Assembly: GCA_002840285.1 (NCBI GenBank)
Contig: PHAE01000002.1
Coordinates: 92,304 to 156,303 of the forward strand
Length of the DNA: 64,000 bases
Direction of reading: 5' to 3'
DNA from: Firmicutes bacterium HGW-Firmicutes-11
Lineage (GTDB): Bacteria > Bacillota > Clostridia > Peptostreptococcales > Anaerovoracaceae
Part shown: one piece after another, positions 1-9,986 of the stretch
How the letters are laid out: each line of letters opens with the position of its first letter
Position numbering within the stretch: position 1 is the first letter of the stretch
Position numbers and translations under genes: made by a program
Notes under the pieces: generated by a model
Told to the model about the DNA's origin: nothing
What the model saw: the letters and a program-made list of their open reading frames with translations, nothing else
Databases searched by the model: none

Positions 1-15
1 GGTGTTGATTGCCAT
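1..15 (-). CDS. Start of a downstream gene running off the window (M-A-I-N-T...), plausibly a branched-chain amino acid ABC permease
   Basis: On the minus strand AGGAGAG then ATGGCAATCAACACC at the window edge; follows a LivJ-like gene in the same direction. Product is inferred only from context. Confidence 0.4.
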
Positions 16-66
16 GTGTAACTCTCTCCTGAACTGTCTTCGCTAAGAAGACGGGATGGATAGAAA

Positions 67-95
67 TTGAGTGGGAGTGCGACACTCCCACTCAA
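67..95 (-). terminator. Perfect 13-bp-stem hairpin between the substrate-binding protein gene and the next gene
   Basis: TTGAGTGGGAGTG-CGA-CACTCCCACTCAA, followed on the minus strand by TTTCTA. Confidence 0.7.
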
Positions 96-120
96 TAGCA
101 TCAATGATTCACAGGTTCAA

Positions 121-1299
121 TTATTCGACCGAAACGGTCATGAGGAACTTGAACTGTCCGTTTTCTACTGTCTTGATGAAAGCCATGTCCTTGTTGGCAT
201 CGCCGACTTCGTTGAAGCTGATCGCTCCAGTTACGCCAACGACGGATACACCTTTCAGCGCATCGCGGATCGCTACAGTATCAGTGGTGGTGCCGGCGGC
301 TTCGATCGCTGCAATCACGGTCAGATAGGCATCATATCCCAGCGCGGAAACTGCAGGAATGATTTCATCCTGGTTGTTCTCAACGAGATATTCTTTGAAT
401 CCAGTAATAAAGGAAGCGGCCTCATCGGTTGCAGGTTCTGCTTCATCAAAGAAGGTCGAAAGAACGATACCTTCGGCATCAGCTCCTGCATTTTCGATGA
501 TCGTCGCATTTTCCCATGTGTCGCCGCCCATGATGGGTACGGTGATACCAAGTTCACGGGCTTGCTTGATGATCAGTGGAGCTGTCGTGATGGAAGAGGG
601 TGCAAATATGACATCCGGGTTGGACGCCTTGATGTTGGTCAGGATCGCTTTGAAGTCGGTCTGGTTGGTCTGGAACTGTTGCTCGGAAACCACAGAACCG
701 GCTCCTGCCAAATCGTTGAATGCTGTTACAAAGTAAGATCCAAGTCCGGAAGAGTAGTCGTCACCTAGCTGGGTAATGACGGCTGCTGTCTTGGCTCCGT
801 TTTGGATGGCATAGTTTGCCATAACAGTGCCTTGGAACGGATCGAGGAAACAAACACGGAAATAGAAGTCATTTCCTGCTGTGACCTGGGGATTAGTAGC
901 GGATGCGGCAACTGCAGCAAGATTTGCTTCTGCAAAGATTTCGCCTGCCGCTATGGACACGCCGGAGCCATAGGAACCGATCACGGCGACTACGCCTTCA
1001 CTGATCAGTCTCTGTGCTGCGGTAACGGCTTCAGTCTTGTCGGACTTATTGTCTACTTCGACCAATTCGATCGTGTAGGTTTCTCCGTCGATGTCAACGG
1101 TGGGGTATACTACATTGGCATATCGAATGCCTAGGACTTCCTGGAATCCGCCACCGCCGTTTTCACCGGTCACTGGCTCAAATACACCGATCTTGATGAC
1201 TTTTGGCTCTTCTTCGCCGCCGGTTTCTCCGGAACCGCATCCTGCCAAACTGCCGATCACCAGCAGCATTATGAGGACAACTGCAACCATTTTTTTCAT
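121..1299 (-). CDS. ABC transporter substrate-binding lipoprotein, branched-chain amino acid (LivJ) type
   Basis: Signal/lipobox MKKMVAVVLIMLLVIGSLAGCG; EPVTGENGGGGFQEVLGIRYA, VAVIGSYGSGVS typical of periplasmic-binding-protein type I. Start trimmed from ORF 121..1449 to the ATG behind GGAGG. Confidence 0.9.
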   Translation of the reverse strand: MKKMVAVVLIMLLVIGSLAGCGSGETGGEEEPKVIKIGVFEPVTGENGGGGFQEVLGIRYANVVYPTVDIDGETYTIELVEVDNKSDKTEAVTAAQRLISEGVVAVIGSYGSGVSIAAGEIFAEANLAAVAASATNPQVTAGNDFYFRVCFLDPFQGTVMANYAIQNGAKTAAVITQLGDDYSSGLGSYFVTAFNDLAGAGSVVSEQQFQTNQTDFKAILTNIKASNPDVIFAPSSITTAPLIIKQARELGITVPIMGGDTWENATIIENAGADAEGIVLSTFFDEAEPATDEAASFITGFKEYLVENNQDEIIPAVSALGYDAYLTVIAAIEAAGTTTDTVAIRDALKGVSVVGVTGAISFNEVGDANKDMAFIKTVENGQFKFLMTVSVE

Positions 1300-1362
1300 A
1301 CGAGTACTACCTCCATAGTAACTGAGTTTGGCGGACGCGGACTGCGCCACACCGCTTGATCC

Positions 1363-1391
1363 ACTAACAGGTATAATTATAGTGCTTTTTT
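1363..1391 (-). promoter_or_regulatory. Predicted sigma-70-type promoter for the LivJ-like gene
   Basis: On the minus strand TTGTAC-N17-TATAAT upstream of the ATG at 1299. Confidence 0.55.
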
Positions 1392-1429
1392 CAAATTTGT
1401 ACAAGAAAAATGTCTGGTTCCAAGGCATG

Positions 1430-1464
1430 AAAAAGGCCGGGCTCAACATGCCCGACCTTTTATT
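1430..1464 (-). terminator. Rho-independent terminator downstream of the 1470..2024 gene
   Basis: AAAAGGTCGGGC-ATGTTGA-GCCCGGCCTTTTT on the minus strand (one G-U pair) with a T run. Confidence 0.8.
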
Positions 1465-1469
1465 CTATT

Positions 1470-2024
1470 TTACTTCTCGTATTCGGCATCTTCTCCGGCT
1501 TCGGCTTTGATGTCCTCAAAGCTGACCTCGATCTCGCCTGCCATGTAATCGCTACGCGAGAGCTCTATGAAGATATGCCACTCTGCCATATCTGCCGTTC
1601 CGATCTCGGGAAGGATCCGATCGATGGCGATTTCCATCCCGGTTTCCTGTTTTCTCACTGCGGTCACTTCGTGGCGGTTGGAGCCGCTATTTTCCTCAAG
1701 GAGCACCAATATAAGCACGCCCTCAGAGAAGTATGCCTCGTCGTATCGGTCGGTCACGTCCCACTGGGCCAAATCGTAGAGATCCAGGTTCTCATCGTGA
1801 TACGTATTCAGGGCTTCCACGCTCTCGACGACAGTTACCACCGGATAGTCCACATCCTCATGATATCCGTTGGTACGGATATACTGGGCGATGAATCCGA
1901 CGTCCCGACCCGCTGGATCAGGGGTTTCGACCGGGTCTTTGTCCTTTGGTTGGCAGGCACTGGCGAAGAGTCCGAATGCCATCATGAACACGATCAGCAG
2001 GATCATGTATTTTTTTTGTTTCAT
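1470..2024 (-). CDS. Hypothetical lipoprotein
   Basis: MKQKKYMILLIVFMMAFGLFASACQPKD lipobox; no family recognised. Confidence 0.8.
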   Translation of the reverse strand: MKQKKYMILLIVFMMAFGLFASACQPKDKDPVETPDPAGRDVGFIAQYIRTNGYHEDVDYPVVTVVESVEALNTYHDENLDLYDLAQWDVTDRYDEAYFSEGVLILVLLEENSGSNRHEVTAVRKQETGMEIAIDRILPEIGTADMAEWHIFIELSRSDYMAGEIEVSFEDIKAEAGEDAEYEK

Positions 2025-2103
2025 AACGCAACCTCCTGTTCTGCAATAATACTCTTGCTATCAATAAGACGTCGATTGCAGCGGATTTGTTCACGCGGTT
2101 TTA

Positions 2104-3882
2104 TCAGGGTTTGGTGTATACGGTTTTTCCTTTGAGAATGGTTTCCAGCACCTGTGTCTTGTCGATGTCAAGCGGATCGATTTCAAATATATTCTGATCG
2201 ACCATGATGAAGTCTGCATTCTTTCCGACTTCGATGCTGCCGGTGGTTGCTTCCCTGAAGTTTTGGAACGCTGCGTTGATGGTAAAGGATTTCACCATAT
2301 CCGTCAGCGACACTCTCTCCTCCTTGTCCAGAAGCCATGTGGGGTCGTCCATGTCCGTGATATCATCCACTTCGTAGAACTCCGCATTGTTCAAATTTCG
2401 GGTCACGCCCACTTCAATTGCCCAGAAAGGATTTGGGAAAGGAGTGACGGAGTGGTCTGAAGAGCTGACCAACAATGCGCCGGCATCAATGAGGGACTGC
2501 ATCGGATATTCCTTTTCCGCCCGCTCTGTGCCTAACAACGGTTGATCCACGACTTCCCACCAATATGGTTCTTTGAACGCCCAGTATGGCTGGAGATTTG
2601 CGATGACACCGTATTCGGCAAAGCGGGGAATGTCAGCGTCGTCGACCAACTGCAGATGGGTGATCACGTTGCGGTAATCCCCATCCCCGTTTTCATCCAG
2701 GGAAAATTCCATGGCATCCAGTGTTTGTTTGGTTGCCGCATCACCGATAGAATGGACGTGGATCTGGAATCCCTCCTTGTTGCCCAGGGCAAAGGCCTGA
2801 TTCATGATATCCGGCTTCCAGAGTGGGGATCCTACATAATCGGGCGCCTGGCCGGCTTCCTCTGTGTATGGAGCAAGAAGATAGCCAGTGACGCCTTCCA
2901 CGACGCCGTCGGCAAAGAACTTCAAACTCGTTGCTTTGTAAAATTCTGAAGTGTAAGCATCACGAATCATTTTAGCGTTGTTGATTTGCTCAAGATAATC
3001 CATGTTGGGATCCATCACCGTGTTCTTCGTGATATAGAGGGTCAGCTCGCCGTTTTTGTCCATTTCCACGAATGGATCCACGGTTGTGACAGACGTGATG
3101 CCGCTGCTCATGTGAGTGATACCGACATAGCCCAAACTGTGCATGTACTCCTGAAATGCGACATGCGCATCCTTGATCTGCTCATCCGTATATTCTTGCG
3201 CCGGAACCAGATCCCAGGCAAGTTCCTTCAATGTCCCCCACAATTCTCCGTCGGCGGTCTTCTCGATCACTCCACCTTCCGGAGGTACTGTGTCTTTGGT
3301 GATGCCGCAATATTCAAAGGCAGCGGAATTCAACCAGGCAACATGGCCATCGTAGGATCCGATGATGATGGGCTTGTCACTGATAGCGTCGAGGCGTTCC
3401 TTTGTTGGTCCTTTGGAAACCTCTTCACCACTGAATGCACCGATGGAAAAACCGTCGCCATAATACACATCCATGTCCGGATTGGCGGCTACATAGTCCT
3501 CGATGGCCTGCATAGTAGCATCCTCTGTCAGGATACCGTTCAAATTGATGTTATAGAGCTCTGCGTACATCGTTCCCGGAGGATGCAAGTGTGAATCTGT
3601 CATTCCCGGCAACAACATGCCCCCATCAAGATCGTAGACCGTCGTTTCTTCACCGATGTACGGTTCCACATCAGCCGATGCGCCGACGAAGAGTATGACT
3701 CCATCTTTGACTGCAACAGCTTCTGCCATGGTATCTGCCTCATCGGCAGTGTAGATCACTCCATTGGTCCATACCGAATCGGCATATACCGCTTCTTCTT
3801 CAGGGGCGCAACCCGGAAGACCGAGTCCGACCACTCCCAATACGAGGACTAACGAAATCGCATTCCTGAGTCTCATATTCAT
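2104..3882 (-). CDS. Amidohydrolase family lipoprotein (YtcJ-like)
   Basis: Lipobox GLPGCAP; metal-binding MTDSHLHPPG; C-terminal FTINAAFQNFREATTGSIEVGKNADFIMVDQNIFEI typical of exported amidohydrolase_3. Confidence 0.88.
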   Translation of the reverse strand: MNMRLRNAISLVLVLGVVGLGLPGCAPEEEAVYADSVWTNGVIYTADEADTMAEAVAVKDGVILFVGASADVEPYIGEETTVYDLDGGMLLPGMTDSHLHPPGTMYAELYNINLNGILTEDATMQAIEDYVAANPDMDVYYGDGFSIGAFSGEEVSKGPTKERLDAISDKPIIIGSYDGHVAWLNSAAFEYCGITKDTVPPEGGVIEKTADGELWGTLKELAWDLVPAQEYTDEQIKDAHVAFQEYMHSLGYVGITHMSSGITSVTTVDPFVEMDKNGELTLYITKNTVMDPNMDYLEQINNAKMIRDAYTSEFYKATSLKFFADGVVEGVTGYLLAPYTEEAGQAPDYVGSPLWKPDIMNQAFALGNKEGFQIHVHSIGDAATKQTLDAMEFSLDENGDGDYRNVITHLQLVDDADIPRFAEYGVIANLQPYWAFKEPYWWEVVDQPLLGTERAEKEYPMQSLIDAGALLVSSSDHSVTPFPNPFWAIEVGVTRNLNNAEFYEVDDITDMDDPTWLLDKEERVSLTDMVKSFTINAAFQNFREATTGSIEVGKNADFIMVDQNIFEIDPLDIDKTQVLETILKGKTVYTKP

Positions 3883-4022
3883 TCCCCTCCTACTTCGAAT
3901 AGAAAGATTCTACCAAAACTATGGTATCCCAGCGATGTCTTTGTGACAATCACTGACTTGCTTAATTATTTGAATTTTCTTGCTATTCGTAGACCGGAAT
4001 CCGTCGCATTTCCCCAGGATCG

Positions 4023-4634
4023 TTAAATTATATAGGGGATGAACATTTTGGTTTTCTCTTGGTAGATTCTGTACTCGTCTCCAAATTCCTCAAGCATGTC
4101 GGCTTCTTCCCGTTTCGCCAGACGTACATACATGGTGACCATCACCGGATATAACAAAAGCAGAGGGAGTGTCGCCCATTCCACCATCATGCCGAAGGAC
4201 AACAACAGCAAACCCGTGTACTGGGGATGTCGGATATAACGATAGATTCCTGTCGTTACCAGGGAACCCTTTCCTGCGTCTTTGGACCAGTACGCTTTAT
4301 GGATATGGAACCAACCATTTATGATCAATGTCAGTGCGATGATGGCGCAGGCAATATTGAAATACATGCCGCCAAATCCGATGGTATCGACCAGCGTATG
4401 CCCCCAGAGGATCCCTTCCGGAAGATTCCTGCCGATGATCCAGGAGATCACCCACATGCTGAAGGGGATTCCATGCATTTCCAGCGCGAAGGCGAACACA
4501 AAGGCGAGATAGGCAGCCGCCGGTTTTTTGTCCATTCTTCGGTAGAAGGGGAGAAACAAGAGCACAACTGCATACACTACGATGAAGAACAGTACGCCAA
4601 ACCAGTTGTAAAAATGACTCTCCAGCGTTTCCAC
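4023..4634 (-). CDS. Isoprenylcysteine carboxyl methyltransferase-like membrane protein
   Basis: Multi-TM; GIYRYIRHPQYTGLLLLSFGMMVEW motif of ICMT/PEMT-like enzymes. Confidence 0.8.
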   Translation of the reverse strand: METLESHFYNWFGVLFFIVVYAVVLLFLPFYRRMDKKPAAAYLAFVFAFALEMHGIPFSMWVISWIIGRNLPEGILWGHTLVDTIGFGGMYFNIACAIIALTLIINGWFHIHKAYWSKDAGKGSLVTTGIYRYIRHPQYTGLLLLSFGMMVEWATLPLLLLYPVMVTMYVRLAKREEADMLEEFGDEYRIYQEKTKMFIPYII

Positions 4635-5402
4635 TTAACTCACCTCCTTAATGTATCTGCACCAGTCGGCATGGATCTCATTCTCCGATTTTCCAAAGAT
4701 ACCGAGATGATCACCTTGCCCTGAAGCGTAAGCCACGACCTTGTCCCACCCATAGGTGTTGTCCAGATACTCGATGTAATTGTATGAGAACGCGTAGCCG
4801 CCCATATTGGCGAAGGTCAGCCCGTTCTCGGTCTGCATCTGATCGACGGTAGGGATCGCCATCGACTGGATCATTTCAGCTTGGGGCTTTTGTTCTGCAA
4901 TGTAGGTTGCCAGGCCGTTGTCCCAGAAGTAATTGAGTTTTGGATTTGCCTTGTGATTGATCGAATGAACGTATTCGTGCAATGTGGCCGTCAGGATGCT
5001 CTCGTGGTCATGTCCCTCAACTTCGGTATAGGGAGATACCATCATGACATTTCCGTTATGGCTGTCTCCAATGTGCCAGGATGGCGCAATCAGCAGCGTT
5101 GCAAATCCTGCTTCTCTGATCGCCAGTTGCCATTGTGTGTGGTACAGGAATACCTCAGTGGCCGCATCTCCTTCAAATCCCAGGTCGGCGCGGATCTGGT
5201 CCGCTTTCAGCGTTAATATAGCAAAGACCTCTGCTGCCGCCTTCTCATCCTTTTCCTGATAGTAAACGGTTATGTTTTCATCTGCCAGTCGTTTGCTCCC
5301 GATCGGTTTGACGAAGATGACCGGCAGTGTTTGAAGGACCCCCAGAGCTAAAAGCACCAGCACCACTTTCTTCCAAGTTACTTTTTTGTTCTCCGCTTTC
5401 AT
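4635..5402 (-). CDS. Membrane-anchored zinc metallopeptidase-like protein
   Basis: N-terminal TM; HExxH in ATLHEYVHSINH. Confidence 0.7.
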   Translation of the reverse strand: MKAENKKVTWKKVVLVLLALGVLQTLPVIFVKPIGSKRLADENITVYYQEKDEKAAAEVFAILTLKADQIRADLGFEGDAATEVFLYHTQWQLAIREAGFATLLIAPSWHIGDSHNGNVMMVSPYTEVEGHDHESILTATLHEYVHSINHKANPKLNYFWDNGLATYIAEQKPQAEMIQSMAIPTVDQMQTENGLTFANMGGYAFSYNYIEYLDNTYGWDKVVAYASGQGDHLGIFGKSENEIHADWCRYIKEVS

Positions 5403-5405
5403 GAT

Positions 5406-5915
5406 TCAAATCTCCTTGTTCTCGTTGTTCGCGTCAATAATTGCAAAGCTAGTGATCATCGCTTCAAATCCCGCAACCGCGGAACGGTATGCAACCGATG
5501 TTTCCTCCGGTGTAGCCGGAGCGATCTGAGCGTCTGTTGGGTGACACCAGCCAAAGAAGTAGTTCTCATTTTCTCCCAAATATCTTAGATCGTATGATTC
5601 CTCTCGTTCTATTAGATCTGTCCGGGTTGCGTTCTTCTTGCTAAAGACTTGGATCTCTCCTACGATTCCCATATTTTCGTCAACTTCGTCTTTGGGTACA
5701 TCGCGGAAGTAGAAAAGGACGCCTTCCTCCCCTTCATTGATCGTCACCGTATCCCAGAATCCCCGGGACATGGAGACCGAAAATCCGTAATCGTCATTTT
5801 CGTAGAGGATGTCTGGATCTGTCTGGCCTCCAAAAGCGCTTAACAACAGGATGCCCAGGGTGACTGCCAAAAGCAGTACGCCGGTCCCGATGTTCATTGG
5901 TTTGCTCTGATACAT
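5406..5915 (-). CDS. Hypothetical secreted/membrane-anchored protein
   Basis: N-terminal hydrophobic segment; same operon orientation as 4635..5402. Confidence 0.7.
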   Translation of the reverse strand: MYQSKPMNIGTGVLLLAVTLGILLLSAFGGQTDPDILYENDDYGFSVSMSRGFWDTVTINEGEEGVLFYFRDVPKDEVDENMGIVGEIQVFSKKNATRTDLIEREESYDLRYLGENENYFFGWCHPTDAQIAPATPEETSVAYRSAVAGFEAMITSFAIIDANNENKEI

Positions 5916-5944
5916 TTGATTTCAACCTTTCTTTTCAATAAAAA

Positions 5945-6002
5945 ACAGCTCATTTGCAACTCTTTGTTATTAATATAACAATAGAGTCTTAAAATGAGCT
6001 GT
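5945..6002 (-). terminator. Long stem-loop terminator downstream of the sensor kinase gene
   Basis: ACAGCTCATTT...AAATGAGCTGT with internal ACTCT/AGAGT and TGTTAT/ATAACA pairing, then TTTTTATTG on the minus strand. Confidence 0.75.
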
Positions 6003-6021
6003 AAGGTTTCTTAAATCTACA

Positions 6022-7425
6022 TTACATTTTTGGTACTGTGATCATAAATTCAGTGCCTTGATTTTTCGCGGTTTGCAGTTGGATGGTCCCGCCGTGTGCA
6101 TGGACGATCCGCTGTGCGATGGCAAGACCCAGGCCGGTTCCCCCTTTTGCCGAATTTCTGGACGGGTCCCCTCTGACAAAGGGTTGGAAAACATCTGCAG
6201 CCAATTCTTCCGGCATGCCGACGCCATCATCTCGAAAACGAATCAACACCTCCTCCGGAAGTTCTTCCAGATCGATTTCGATCCGTGTACCGGACGTATT
6301 GTACTGTATCGCATTCGTGATCAGGTTTTCAAAGACGCGGCTCAACTGTTGCCCATCGATAAAGACGGGGATCTCTTTCTCTGGAATAGCAACCCTGTAC
6401 CCAAAGCCAGCATCCTCTAAAGCAGGTATAAATGTGCCAAGTTGTTCCCGCAGATACTCGCAGATATCCGTCTGGGAAAAACTCAGAGTGTATTCGGGAC
6501 TTTCCACTTTGGACAGTTCGAACAGGTCTGAAATCAGGCGGTTGGCGCGACGGCTGTTTTCAAAAATGATTTCTCCATATCGCTTGCGTTCCTCTTCCGT
6601 CAATTCTGGATGTTTATGACAGATTTCTGCGTATCCCATGATGCTGGAGAGGGGGTTTTTCAAGTCGTGTGAGACGTCCAGAATCAAACGCTTCCGATCG
6701 TCTTCGGATCGTTTTCTCAGGGAGATCTCAGACTCGATCTGCTCCGCCATACAGTTGAAGATCGACTCCAGATCACCGAATTCGTTTCGTAAATTCAAGT
6801 CGACTCTGGCGCTGTAATCGCCGTCACAGATCCGTTTGGCGCTTGCGCAAAGTGCCTTGAGCGGAGAAACCACACTGATGGAAGTCAGCTTAGAATAAAT
6901 CACGGTGCTGATCGCCAAGAGTATCAGGTAGAAAAGCGCAATGGCTACCATGATTCCCGTCACTGTATTGCGGTTGACCGACATGTATTCTTCGTTGTGG
7001 GCGATGGCAAAGTCGATGCGGACAGAGACCGGGAAAGTCACGATGAGCCAGACTTTCTGCTGCGGATCGTATGCGACGCTGTAGCTGAAGGGATGCCCGA
7101 CGCCATTGGTTTTCGTTAGAAACTCTGTAAACCCTCCAACGGTAAGGTTCTCGGGCAAGGTATCGATGCCGACGGATAGTAGTATGCTCATATTTTCGTC
7201 CACGACTTGCACACCTCCACCATTTTCAACGACGGAAGTCGTGTCGATGTTCCGATAGTCCGGTTCCATCAGCATGTCTGCTGTATAGTTGTTCTTTACC
7301 AGAGTTTTTGAAATGACATCGCTGGAAAAGTCCATAAGTAAAAATGCAAATGCGGCGATCATCGTTGTTATGACAAACATCAAAATATAATTGACGACAA
7401 ACTGATTCTGAAGTTTTCGCCTCAT
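6022..7425 (-). CDS. Sensor histidine kinase (HAMP-HisKA-HATPase)
   Basis: LDVSHDLKNPLSSIMGYAE H-box, NLITNAIQYN N-box, DDGVGMP, GGTGLGLAIAQRIVHAHGG. Confidence 0.93.
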   Translation of the reverse strand: MRRKLQNQFVVNYILMFVITTMIAAFAFLLMDFSSDVISKTLVKNNYTADMLMEPDYRNIDTTSVVENGGGVQVVDENMSILLSVGIDTLPENLTVGGFTEFLTKTNGVGHPFSYSVAYDPQQKVWLIVTFPVSVRIDFAIAHNEEYMSVNRNTVTGIMVAIALFYLILLAISTVIYSKLTSISVVSPLKALCASAKRICDGDYSARVDLNLRNEFGDLESIFNCMAEQIESEISLRKRSEDDRKRLILDVSHDLKNPLSSIMGYAEICHKHPELTEEERKRYGEIIFENSRRANRLISDLFELSKVESPEYTLSFSQTDICEYLREQLGTFIPALEDAGFGYRVAIPEKEIPVFIDGQQLSRVFENLITNAIQYNTSGTRIEIDLEELPEEVLIRFRDDGVGMPEELAADVFQPFVRGDPSRNSAKGGTGLGLAIAQRIVHAHGGTIQLQTAKNQGTEFMITVPKM

Positions 7426-8126
7426 TCCGTTTCACCTGACTGCGTTTGAAATTTGTACCCGATACCTCGAATCGTCCGGATGTAGACCGGATCCTTGGGG
7501 TCAGGTTCTATTTTATTACGCAGGCGACTGATGTGGACCATGACAGTGTTGTCGTCGAAATAGGCATCTTCCTCCCACACGGAGCGATACAGCTGTTTTT
7601 TCGTGAAGACCCGGTCCGGATGCTCCATCAGATGCTTCAATAAAAGGAACTCCTTCGCATTGAGTTCCACCTGACGGTTTTTTTGCTTCACGCAACAGGA
7701 CGAGAGATCCAGGCATAGGTCACCCGCCACGATGCGCGCAGGGACATCAGAAGCATCCTGTTGTGCCCGTCTGGCCCTGCGAAGCAATGCTGCGACTCTC
7801 GCAATGAGTTCTGCCGAGCTAAAGGGTTTGAGCAGATAGTCATCCGCTCCCAGACCGAAACCCAGGACCTTGTCCATTTCCTCCCCTCGTGCGGTAAGGA
7901 AAAGCACCGGAAGTTCGCTGGTCTCCCTTATTTTTCGAAGCAGATTGAATCCGTCCAGTCGCGGCATCATGACGTCCAACACAGCAAGATCCAGTGGTTG
8001 TTTGTCAAAGATACCCAATGCTTCTCCGCCATCAGCAGCCGGGAACACTTGATACCCTTCCTGTGTGAGCAATAATATCAACAGTTCCCGTATGTCCCGT
8101 TCATCTTCCGCGACCAATATATTCAT
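7422..8126 (-). CDS. OmpR-family response regulator
   Basis: MNILVAEDERDIRELL, LDVMMPRLDG, DDYLLKPFSSAEL, winged-helix VYIRTIRGIGYKF. Start trimmed to 8126; ATGA overlap with the upstream gene. Confidence 0.93.
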   Translation of the reverse strand: MNILVAEDERDIRELLILLLTQEGYQVFPAADGGEALGIFDKQPLDLAVLDVMMPRLDGFNLLRKIRETSELPVLFLTARGEEMDKVLGFGLGADDYLLKPFSSAELIARVAALLRRARRAQQDASDVPARIVAGDLCLDLSSCCVKQKNRQVELNAKEFLLLKHLMEHPDRVFTKKQLYRSVWEEDAYFDDNTVMVHISRLRNKIEPDPKDPVYIRTIRGIGYKFQTQSGETE

Positions 8127-8524
8127 TTGGGGACCTCTTTCTTGAGTTTCCGAATACGCCAGAACAACTGCAGTAGAATTCCAATGATCAGTCCAATACC
8201 CAGTGTAAAAAGATAGGAGATGACGCCGACCAGATCGCTCCAACCTTCCGCCGTTTGATTCGCAGCGATGAACAACATGTACGCTGTTGCGATCCCGTCA
8301 AAGATAAGCGCCGTGATGAAGTAAATACGAGCACCCAAATAGCCGCCAATGGTGATCGCAAGGGATACGATGATGCCAAGAAGCGCAAATCCACCCAGAT
8401 TTTCCCCGCCGATCGGTGTTCTAAGAAGCAATGCAAGAATGAAAAACGATAACACCGTACTCACGAAAAGAACCGCCAAGAATACGACCCAGCTTAAGGA
8501 ATGTTTCTCCGGTAACTTTACCAT
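8123..8524 (-). CDS. Small four-TM membrane protein of unknown function
   Basis: Hydrophobic ORF, translationally coupled (ATGA) to the response regulator. Confidence 0.7.
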   Translation of the reverse strand: MVKLPEKHSLSWVVFLAVLFVSTVLSFFILALLLRTPIGGENLGGFALLGIIVSLAITIGGYLGARIYFITALIFDGIATAYMLFIAANQTAEGWSDLVGVISYLFTLGIGLIIGILLQLFWRIRKLKKEVPK

Positions 8525-8562
8525 AGTTTTGCTCCTTCATTCTCTACAAAAAATCAATATGT

Positions 8563-9345
8563 TTATGAATCGACCATTTGATCCTGTTCGTTAAAAAACG
8601 TCCGATAACCGAGGACCAGCATCAAAATCACAGACAGGGACACGGATCCCAATATCCCCAGCATAATGGCGATTTGATAGGCGATGGCTGTGGTTGGTGC
8701 AATGCCCGACAGGATCTGCCCCGTCATCATGCCTGGAAGAAAAACGATACCCATGCCCAACATGGAATTGATCGTCGGCATGATTGCTCCATCAAAGGTG
8801 TTGTTTATGATATCTCTCGTTGCCGTTTTCGGTGTTGCTCCAAGTACAAGAGCTTCTTCCACCAGGTTTTTTTGCATGGTCATGCCCTCGGTCAAGGATT
8901 TGATGCCCAAAGAAACGCCTGTCATAGAATTGCCGACGATCATCCCTGCGATGGGAACAAAATACTGGGGGTCATACCATGGAGAGATCTGAACCACTGC
9001 CAGTAGAAAGTAGAAGAGACAGCACAGGGTTCCTGCGCTCATCGACAGGGCGATGACTCGTTTTAATTTGCGCGACAGCTTTCCTTTGAATTTTTGAAAC
9101 ACGGTACCAATGGCAAATCCCTCCATAAGAAGTATGATAGCGATCGTGATCAGAGGATGGGGATTTTCAAAGATATAAATGAGGACATAACCTGTCAAAA
9201 TCAGCTGTAGCGTCATACGAACCGAAGATAGAAGAATCTCCCGTTCTCTTTTGATGCCCCTGGCCCGCACGATAAACAGCACCACAAAAACAAATACATA
9301 GGCTAAAAGGATCTGCGGGATGGTAAGATCAATGATTCCTTTCAT
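8563..9345 (-). CDS. fetB: FetB-like ABC permease (UPF0014)
   Basis: SVRMTLQLILTGYVLIYIF, FVPIAGMIVGNSMTGVSLGIKSL, LPGMMTGQILSGIAPTTAIAYQI. Confidence 0.85.
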   Translation of the reverse strand: MKGIIDLTIPQILLAYVFVFVVLFIVRARGIKREREILLSSVRMTLQLILTGYVLIYIFENPHPLITIAIILLMEGFAIGTVFQKFKGKLSRKLKRVIALSMSAGTLCCLFYFLLAVVQISPWYDPQYFVPIAGMIVGNSMTGVSLGIKSLTEGMTMQKNLVEEALVLGATPKTATRDIINNTFDGAIMPTINSMLGMGIVFLPGMMTGQILSGIAPTTAIAYQIAIMLGILGSVSLSVILMLVLGYRTFFNEQDQMVDS

Positions 9346-9347
9346 TC

Positions 9348-9986
9348 CTATTTTCTCCCCTTCACCTTCCCGCCAGCGATCTCGACGATCTCGTCAGAAT
9401 AGGTTTCGGCTACAGCTTTCGAATGCGTGACCAGAACGATGGTTTTCCCTTTTTCCTTTGCCTGACCGGTCAGCCGTTCGATCACGAAACGTTCCGTATC
9501 CTCATCCAATGCCGACGACGGCTCGTCAAAAAGAAAAACCGTCGCGTCCATCAGCAAAACACGGCCGAGCGCCAGGCGTTGCTTTTCACCACCGGACAGT
9601 TCCATTGCGCTGGATGCGAGGGATTTATTCAAATGAACATTGTAGAGTGTTTCTTGAAGTTCAGTTTCTTCAGGCAATGGCCGCTGCTGGAAGCGAAATC
9701 CGGCCAACAGATTATCTCCTACCGTGCCGGAAAACATCGCCGGGCTTTGGGTGAGCATTGCAACGCTTCGCCGATGCTCCACCGAAGGAATCTCTGCCAG
9801 GTCTTTTCCTTCAAAGAAAATTTTTCCCGATGTAGGCGATGTCATCTTATTGAGCAGTCTCAGGATCGTTGACTTGCCGCTACCGCTTGGCCCTACCAAA
9901 GTCGTAACGATCCCTGCCTGGATTTCAAGGTCCGGGAGATCCAATATGTCTTTGTAAAGAACATCTCGAAATTCAAACATATGCAT
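9348..9986 (-). CDS. fetA: FetA-like ABC transporter ATP-binding protein
   Basis: Walker A GPSGSGKST, LSGGEKQRLALGR, VFLFDEPSSALD; adjacent to the FetB-like permease. Confidence 0.85.
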   Translation of the reverse strand: MHMFEFRDVLYKDILDLPDLEIQAGIVTTLVGPSGSGKSTILRLLNKMTSPTSGKIFFEGKDLAEIPSVEHRRSVAMLTQSPAMFSGTVGDNLLAGFRFQQRPLPEETELQETLYNVHLNKSLASSAMELSGGEKQRLALGRVLLMDATVFLFDEPSSALDEDTERFVIERLTGQAKEKGKTIVLVTHSKAVAETYSDEIVEIAGGKVKGRK

